A stretch of 11,413 bases of DNA, from NCBI GenBank assembly GCA_018265835.1, contig JABLYK010000056.1:1-11413 (forward strand), in the 5' to 3' direction. A program made the position numbers and the translations under genes. Positions 7,555 to 11,413 of the stretch are shown here, in pieces. The DNA comes from Oscillospiraceae bacterium (GTDB lineage Bacteria > Bacillota > Clostridia > Oscillospirales > Oscillospiraceae). Numbering within the stretch: the first letter of the stretch is position 1; each line of letters begins with the position of its first letter. The notes below the pieces were generated by a model. The model saw only the letters and a list, made by a program, of their open reading frames with translations. It did not search any database and was not told the DNA's origin.

Positions 7555-7584
7555 TTGTGCGAAATTTCTGCAAATTGTGCGAAA
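7555..7584. repeat. Two TTGTGCGAAA direct repeats with 20-bp period
   Basis: Identical decamers at 7555-7564 and 7575-7584 start exactly 20 bp apart. Related TTGTGCAAA sequences occur on the minus strand at 7928 to 7920 and 1711 to 1703, both in divergent spacers. They are candidate operator half-sites; no regulator has been tied to them. Confidence 0.45.
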
Positions 7585-7695
7585 ACATGCTGATTTTTTC
7601 GCTTTCCCCCTTGAAACGGAGCGTACTTCTTTGATAGCATCGTTTGACAAGGGCATACACGGTTTTGACGGGCAGAAAAACGCCCATGCCGCTTC

Positions 7696-7735
7696 AAAGC
7701 CCTTGACAATACAGCAAGTATTCCCTGCGGGCTTT
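7696..7735 (+). repeat. Terminator-like hairpin inside the inverted-repeat element
   Basis: Outer arms AAAGCCC (7696-7702) and GGGCTTT (7729-7735) enclose an inner stem AATAC (7708-7712) with GTATT (7718-7722). Only a short T-run (7733-7736) follows, so terminator function on the plus strand is uncertain. Confidence 0.4.
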
Positions 7736-7823
7736 TCATTGCCTGAACATTTTTCTGCTCCGGCAAAACTGCGAGCACCTGACGGCAATGGATTTATGAG
7801 CGATTTTTGGTTTTTGAGATGCA

Positions 7824-7889
7824 GATGGGCTGACGCCCATCAAAGCGAAAAGGCCGAAAAGCGCCGGAAAGACACGCCGTCAGGCGTGT
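7824..7889. repeat. Pair of hairpins with complementary loops
   Basis: Hairpin one is GATGGGC-TGAC-GCCCATC (7824-7841). Hairpin two is ACACGCC-GTCA-GGCGTGT (7872-7889). Both have perfect 7-bp stems and 4-nt loops, and the loops TGAC and GTCA are reverse complements of each other, 30 bases apart. Confidence 0.5.
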
Positions 7890-8010
7890 ATCCCCTTGCC
7901 AAGCGATGCTATTGTCATGTTTGCACAACGGCTCGAATTATGTCGAATGTCATTTTCGTATCAAATGCCGTTTCTCAGATTTCCACCCTGAGATATAGTT
8001 AAAAAGTAGG

Positions 8011-8028
8011 CATTGTACAATGTGCACA
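8011..8028. promoter_or_regulatory. Overlapping palindromes upstream of the CoA-transferase gene
   Basis: CATTGTACAATG (8011-8022) is a perfect 12-bp palindrome and TGTGCACA (8021-8028) a perfect 8-bp palindrome sharing two bases with it. They lie about 100 bp upstream of the start at 8127, a plausible operator position. No regulator is assigned. Confidence 0.35.
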
Positions 8029-8113
8029 GTGCAGCCCGCCAAAAAATGGAATACCGTTATTCTTTTTTGATGATTTCCGTTTCATTTGGCTGTCGAAACC
8101 CATTTTTCATATT

Positions 8114-8119
8114 AGGAGG
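8114..8119 (+). promoter_or_regulatory. Ribosome binding site AGGAGG deciding the start at 8127
   Basis: A perfect AGGAGG ends 7 nt before ATG 8127, where the protein begins to match family III CoA-transferases. The same frame extends upstream to 8013 without such a site. Confidence 0.88.
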
Positions 8120-8126
8120 TCGATAC

Positions 8127-9311
8127 ATGAACAAACCGCTTGATGGCCTTTTTGTGGTCGAACTGACGACCTACTGGGCCGCCCCCTCCGCCGGCGAATT
8201 TCTGCGCTGCCTCGGCGCCCGCGTCGTCAAGGTTGAGACCGGCAAGGCCGGTGATTCCGTCCGTTACTGGGGCCGCACCTGCGGCATGCCGATCACGGAA
8301 AATGAGAACCCGTCCTTCGACCTGTTCAACGGCGGCAAGGAATTTCTGCATCTGGATCTGAACGATCCGGAACATGAGCGTGTGCTGCACAACATGCTGG
8401 CCAAGGCCGACGTTTTTCTCACCAGTATGCGTCAGGGCGGTCTGAAAAAGCACGGCCTCGACTATGAAACGCTCCGGGAACAATATCCGAGACTGGTAAT
8501 GGCGCACGCCACCGGCTACGGCTGCAAGGACGGGCCGCTGTCCTCCGCGCCTGGCCTGGACGCCGTCGCGTTCTTCGCCATGAACGGCCTGATCTCCGAT
8601 CTGCGCCTGAATCCGGACGACTCCCCGATCTGCCCGCCGACCGGCATGGGCGATCTGACGACCGGTATGCCGCTGTTCGGCGCGATCATGACCGCACTGT
8701 ATGCCAGAGAGCGCACCGGCAAGGGCGACTACGTCTCCGCTTCGCTCTACGGCACCGGCAACTGGGTCACTGCCGCCATCAACTCCGGCACGCAGTACTT
8801 CAATCCCTGGCCGCGCAGCCGCTACACCCAAAGCCCAATGGGACAGGCGTTTGAAACCAAGGACGGTAAGTTCGTGCAGATCTTCGTCAATGAGTATGAG
8901 CGCTATTTCCCCGTCTTCTGCAAAGCGTTCAACATCGAAGACATGCTGGACGATCCCAGAGTCAACACCCGTCCGGCGCTCAACGTGGACGGCAACTGCG
9001 CCATCATCGTTGCCCGCTGCATCGAGGAGGCCAAGAGGAAGACCGCGGCAGAGATCATGAGCGTGCTGTCAGCCGGCAACGTGCCCTGCACCGTTCTGCG
9101 CGGAATCGGCGACAAGTATCAGGAGCAGGAGCAGCTCGACCAGTGCCTCTCCAACGGCTATCTCGGCGAAGGCACCTATGAGAGCGGCAAGCACTACTAC
9201 CAGCCGCAGATTCCCATTTATATGGAAAGCGTCGGTGTGCAGAACTACTTTGCACAGAGCAAATCCATCGGCGCCGACAACGAAGCGCTGTTCCGGGAGT
9301 TCTCGGAATAA
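8127..9311 (+). CDS. Family III CoA-transferase (CaiB/BaiF/FldA-like)
   Basis: A 394-residue class III CoA-transferase, normal length for the family. These enzymes move CoA between two carboxylic acids without ATP, through a mixed anhydride on an aspartate; the nucleophile here is most likely D145 in APGLDAVAFF. The N-terminal Rossmann part is typical (LDGLFVVEL, 5-13; LGARVVKVE, 29-37). GLDYETLREQYPRLV (110-124) and ATGYG (128-132) resemble the phenyllactate transferase FldA, as recalled and not by alignment. The gene is divergent from the CoA ligase, so both may be controlled from the shared 765-bp spacer: the ligase could prime the first CoA thioester and this enzyme recycle CoA between product and substrate (inference). 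The PucR-type regulator follows 204 bases downstream. The family is firm; the acid pair is unknown. Confidence 0.88.
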   Translation: MNKPLDGLFVVELTTYWAAPSAGEFLRCLGARVVKVETGKAGDSVRYWGRTCGMPITENENPSFDLFNGGKEFLHLDLNDPEHERVLHNMLAKADVFLTSMRQGGLKKHGLDYETLREQYPRLVMAHATGYGCKDGPLSSAPGLDAVAFFAMNGLISDLRLNPDDSPICPPTGMGDLTTGMPLFGAIMTALYARERTGKGDYVSASLYGTGNWVTAAINSGTQYFNPWPRSRYTQSPMGQAFETKDGKFVQIFVNEYERYFPVFCKAFNIEDMLDDPRVNTRPALNVDGNCAIIVARCIEEAKRKTAAEIMSVLSAGNVPCTVLRGIGDKYQEQEQLDQCLSNGYLGEGTYESGKHYYQPQIPIYMESVGVQNYFAQSKSIGADNEALFREFSE

Positions 9312-9337
9312 ACCGATCCCGCCGGGAAACAATACGA

Positions 9338-9371
9338 ATGAGCGGCGCGCTCCGCCAGACACGCCGCTCAT
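9338..9371. terminator. Hairpin after the CoA-transferase gene, possible weak terminator
   Basis: ATGAGCGGCG (9338-9347) and CGCCGCTCAT (9362-9371) form a perfect 10-bp stem, 27 bases after the stop at 9311. No T-run follows on the plus strand, so it may protect the transcript end or only partly reduce read-through into the regulator gene. Confidence 0.4.
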
Positions 9372-9459
9372 CAAAACACTGCAAAGAGTAAGGGGTTAAA
9401 AACTGCAAAGGAAACGGTGGAAGAGAGATTTCATTGAAACAATACGGACACAAGATTCG

Positions 9460-9478
9460 CAGGAATCCAGGATTCCTG
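9460..9478. promoter_or_regulatory. Perfect 19-bp palindrome upstream of the regulator gene, candidate operator
   Basis: CAGGAATCC-A-GGATTCCTG is a perfect inverted repeat with 9-bp arms around one central base. It ends 28 bp before the first and 37 bp before the preferred regulator start. The symmetry and position fit an operator, for example for autoregulation by the PucR-type protein. No second copy was seen in the window. Confidence 0.5.
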
Positions 9479-9515
9479 TTCCATGTGTGATAACAAACTG
9501 TGAGGTATGATGTTT

Positions 9516-11120
9516 ATGAAATTATCACTGAATCTGATTGCAGAAAGCCTGTCCGGTTTCGATTCTCAGGTCATTCTTTCTAGCGACCGGGAATTTGAAT
9601 TTTCCAGCGTTCAGATCCTGACCCTTCCAACCGACACGCTGGAAGAAGACGTGCTTTACATTTGCGAGCCGAAGGTTCTGCCGCGGCTCAAGCGCTCCCT
9701 GTTTCACGACCACTGTTTCATCTTCAAAGCGAAACCATCGCAAGTCCAATGCAAGCACCCGCTCAACGGGATTCGCCTCGGCGAAAACACCGTGCTGAAC
9801 GATGTTACCAACCATCTGATCAACCTGTTCTCAAAATTCAACCAGTTTGAGTTCCGTGTCAAGGCCGCCACCCTGAGTCACGGCGGGTACAATGCGCTGC
9901 TGCAGATCGCAAGCGAAACGTTCCCGGGTTGTCTGCTGCTGGTAACGGATTCGGCCTACAACATTGTTTGCGCCACCCGGAAATCGGTGGACTGCTGCGA
10001 CTATCTAAACGGCATCATCACGCGCGGATATTACAGTCAGAATGATTTGAATCTGATGGCGCAGCACGGCTACTACGAGGATGAGCGGAAATATTTCCGG
10101 CCCATTTTGTATGGAGCGGAAACGACCATCAGCGGCGTTCCGTTTCTGGTTCGGTCGTATCGGAGCAACGGCGCCTCGTTTTCCTTCCTCGGCTGCTATT
10201 TTCTCGAAAGCGCTCCCTCGCTGGAGACAGTCGCGCTCTTTACCTGTCTCTCCAACGAGCTGGAGATCTATTATAAGATCAACGGCCTGTTCGGCTCGGA
10301 GTTTCTGGCCGCGCATCAGCAGTTTGTGGGCGACCTCATCCATCCCAAGCAGGACAGCGTGGAATACTTCCGGGATCGCTGCACGCAGCTGCACATCCCG
10401 TTTCAGGGGCGGTTCCGCCTTGGTCTTGTCCAGTGCGACATTGACAGCAGCACCAAGGTCTCCCACCTCGCAAACCAGCTCCGGGCAAACTGCCCACTGC
10501 CCAGCTACGGCGTCTTTCAGCACGGAGCCGAGGTGCTCATACTCCTGCGGGACTGGAACGCCTCCGATGTGAAGGACGCTTCAACCTTTGACGACGACTG
10601 GAGCACCCTGAACAACACCCTTTCGAAAAATCAGGCGCGCATGGGCGTCAGCCCCATGTTTCCGGACGTCACCAAGCTGCACATCGCGTATAAGCAGGCG
10701 CTCGCAGCGCTCAGCTGCGGCGTCCGCCAATCCCCTGAAAAAACGTCGTTTCTGTATTCCAGATTCTATCTGGAGGATATGTTGCAGAATTATGCGCAGG
10801 AAATTCCGCTCGCAGACGTCTACATCCGCTATCTCGACCGTCTGATGGACGACAACAGCACCACCTGCAGCAACCTCAAGCTGCTGTATTATTACCTGTG
10901 CTCCGAGCGCAACATTTCGCTCACCGCGAAAAACGTTCACATGCACCGCAACAGCGTCATTTACCGCATCCAGAAGATTCAGGACATTCTGGCTCTGAAT
11001 CTCGACGATCCGGACATCCGGCTGCACCTGATGGTGTCATTTAAGGTTCTGGAGATGCTCAACAAGATTCCACACTGGGACGTCTCCGAAGAAGCAGAAA
11101 GCATCTTCGCGCTCGACTGA
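9516..11120 (+). CDS. PucR/CdaR-family transcriptional regulator
   Basis: The protein has 534 residues from ATG 9516 (537 from ATG 9507). Start 9516 is preferred because GTGAGG (9500-9505) then sits 10 nt upstream; for 9507 it would be only 1 nt away. The C-terminal 85 residues match the PucR/CdaR helix-turn-helix: a helical lead-in (SNLKLLYYYLCSE), the HTH core ISLTAKNVHMHRNSVIYRI and a closing helix (DIRLHLMVSFKVLEML). The region before it, about residues 290-410, fits the alpha/beta CdaR GGDEF-like domain. The N-terminal half has no sensor domain I recognise. Such regulators usually activate catabolic genes in response to a small molecule. Being next to the CoA-transferase gene, it is the obvious candidate regulator of this locus (inference). 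Confidence 0.85.
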   Translation: MKLSLNLIAESLSGFDSQVILSSDREFEFSSVQILTLPTDTLEEDVLYICEPKVLPRLKRSLFHDHCFIFKAKPSQVQCKHPLNGIRLGENTVLNDVTNHLINLFSKFNQFEFRVKAATLSHGGYNALLQIASETFPGCLLLVTDSAYNIVCATRKSVDCCDYLNGIITRGYYSQNDLNLMAQHGYYEDERKYFRPILYGAETTISGVPFLVRSYRSNGASFSFLGCYFLESAPSLETVALFTCLSNELEIYYKINGLFGSEFLAAHQQFVGDLIHPKQDSVEYFRDRCTQLHIPFQGRFRLGLVQCDIDSSTKVSHLANQLRANCPLPSYGVFQHGAEVLILLRDWNASDVKDASTFDDDWSTLNNTLSKNQARMGVSPMFPDVTKLHIAYKQALAALSCGVRQSPEKTSFLYSRFYLEDMLQNYAQEIPLADVYIRYLDRLMDDNSTTCSNLKLLYYYLCSERNISLTAKNVHMHRNSVIYRIQKIQDILALNLDDPDIRLHLMVSFKVLEMLNKIPHWDVSEEAESIFALD

Positions 11121-11132
11121 GTACCAAGCAAG

Positions 11133-11159
11133 ACGCCCGCTCGCAATGCGAGCGGGCGT
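11133..11159 (+). terminator. 12-bp-stem hairpin just after the regulator gene
   Basis: ACGCCCGCTCGC (11133-11144) and GCGAGCGGGCGT (11148-11159) are a perfect inverted repeat with loop AAT, 12 bases after the stop at 11120. No T-run follows directly; the next hairpin at 11165 supplies one, so the two may act as a tandem terminator. Confidence 0.6.
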
Positions 11160-11164
11160 GAGAC

Positions 11165-11191
11165 TGTCAAAAAAGCCAAGCTTTTTTGACA
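11165..11191. terminator. A/T-tract palindrome, bidirectional terminator-like
   Basis: TGTCAAAAAAGC (11165-11176) and GCTTTTTTGACA (11180-11191) pair perfectly over 12 bp with loop CAA. Each strand ends in a six-T tract within its 3' arm, so it could help end transcription from either side. Six bases separate it from the GC-rich hairpin before it. Confidence 0.55.
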
Positions 11192-11201
11192 AAGGGGAAA
11201 G

Positions 11202-11263
11202 CGGCCTGACTGCAGCGCACTCGCTGTCCACCAAAGGCGGACAGCTCGCACGTTTGCAGGCCG
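11202..11263. repeat. Long imperfect hairpin
   Basis: Outer arms CGGCCTG (11202-11208) and CAGGCCG (11257-11263) and inner arms GCTGTCC (11223-11229) and GGACAGC (11239-11245) are perfect and nested, with a loosely paired stretch between them. It may be a structured RNA piece or part of a repeat element. Confidence 0.4.
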
Positions 11264-11314
11264 AGAAGTATTTTCTCCGCCGCACATGACGTCAAAACGG
11301 GCGCATTCCGTTTC

Positions 11315-11335
11315 GCTTCCGCCGTTGGCGGAAGC
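11315..11335. repeat. 9-bp-arm inverted repeat
   Basis: GCTTCCGCC (11315-11323) and GGCGGAAGC (11327-11335) pair perfectly around the 3-nt loop GTT. No T-run adjoins it. Confidence 0.45.
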
Positions 11336-11364
11336 TTCACATCCATTTCCCCGTTTTTCCTCAT

Positions 11365-11391
11365 CAAATCCGAAACATGGTTTCGGATTTG
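11365..11391. repeat. 12-bp-arm inverted repeat
   Basis: CAAATCCGAAAC (11365-11376) and GTTTCGGATTTG (11380-11391) pair perfectly around the 3-nt loop ATG. The size is the same as the palindrome at 11165-11191 (12 + 3 + 12), which suggests a common type of intergenic palindrome. Confidence 0.5.
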
Positions 11392-11413
11392 AAAGGAAGA
11401 AGGCGGGAACGGA

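Larger units (their letters stand above)
7634..7912. mobile_element. Candidate MITE-like element with 28-bp inverted repeats
   Basis: The plus strand at 7634-7661 and the minus strand from 7912 to 7885 match at 25 of 28 positions (both begin ATAGCATCG and share CAAGGG and ATACACG). After a short indel both continue with TGACGG. The two arms face each other and bound 279 bp without a transposase-like frame, with several hairpins inside. A TG dinucleotide flanks each end (7632-7633 and 7913-7914), which could be a 2-bp target duplication or chance. A non-autonomous mobile element is the simplest reading; a large regulatory inverted repeat is the alternative. Confidence 0.45.
7362..8126. other. 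765-bp divergent intergenic region with repeats and inverted-repeat element
   Basis: This spacer separates the ligase operon (leftward) from the CoA-transferase gene (rightward). Between 7440 and 7600 it is AT-rich with TTTAACG and TTGTGCGAAA direct repeats; 7634-7912 is bounded by inverted repeats and holds several hairpins; 8011-8028 has overlapping palindromes. Open frames cross it on both strands (minus 7362-7778, plus 7577-8002), but neither has a ribosome binding site or recognisable protein sequence, so no gene is called. Its length and content suggest the main control region of the locus. Confidence 0.6.
11121..11413. other. Hairpin-rich downstream region without a supported gene
   Basis: 293 bases after the regulator stop. 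They contain at least five inverted repeats (11133-11159, 11165-11191, 11202-11263, 11315-11335, 11365-11391). Minus-strand open frames such as 11167-11367 merely cover these palindromes and lack ribosome binding sites. The final bases GAAAGGAAGAAGG (11391-11403) could be a purine-rich leader of a gene beyond the window. Confidence 0.6.

Noticed and set aside
7555..7584. Direct repeats considered as a CRISPR array
   Set aside because: There are only two 10-bp copies with a 10-bp gap; CRISPR repeats are longer, with uniform spacers and many units.
7362..7778. 139-residue N-terminal extension of the ligase frame
   Set aside because: The strong GGAGGAG site and the family-like N-terminus both place the start at 7361. 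The extension runs through repeats and has no ribosome binding site of its own.
7577..8002. 141-codon plus-strand open frame in the large spacer
   Set aside because: It overlaps the inverted-repeat element and several hairpins, has no ribosome binding site and matches no family I know.
11167..11367. 66-codon minus-strand open frame downstream of the regulator
   Set aside because: It is made mostly of the palindromes in this region and lacks a ribosome binding site.

Overview
The window looks like a chromosomal piece of an anaerobic, fairly GC-rich member of the Clostridia, perhaps an Oscillospirales-type gut bacterium. This is inferred from several signs: strong AGGAGG ribosome binding sites 7-10 nt before ATG starts, GC-rich genes separated by AT-rich spacers, intrinsic terminators, and a set of genes typical of anaerobic acid and CoA-thioester metabolism. 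No marker gene fixes the taxon.

Layout. (1) 115-1512, minus: an SLC13/DASS-type carboxylate transporter, ending at a terminator with a UUCG tetraloop (57-90). (2) 1513-2031: a divergent AT-rich spacer with two hairpins. (3) 2032-3024, plus: an FMN-dependent nitronate monooxygenase/FabK-like oxidoreductase with its own terminator. (4) 7361 down to 3190, minus: a compact three-gene operon of CaiC-like acyl-CoA ligase, CaiE-like gamma-carbonic-anhydrase-fold protein and 2-enoate reductase, closed by a 14-bp-stem terminator. (5) 7362-8126: a 765-bp divergent spacer holding an apparent MITE-like inverted-repeat element and several short repeats. (6) 8127-9311, plus: a class III (CaiB/BaiF/FldA-like) CoA-transferase. 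(7) 9516-11120, plus: a PucR/CdaR-type regulator preceded by a perfect 19-bp palindrome. (8) 11121-11413: a tail full of hairpins with no supported gene.

How the genes may work together (inference). The transporter would import an organic anion. The ligase and CoA-transferase would make and exchange its CoA thioester. The enoate reductase would reduce an alpha,beta-unsaturated acid using NADH, as an electron sink. The CaiE-like protein usually accompanies CaiB/CaiC pairs, and the PucR-type protein would control the locus in response to the substrate. The set resembles a mixture of the carnitine (cai), bile-acid (bai) and phenyllactate/cinnamate (fld) systems but matches none of them: no dehydratase, acyl-CoA dehydrogenase, ETF or betaine transporter is present. 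The substrate cannot be read from the sequence.
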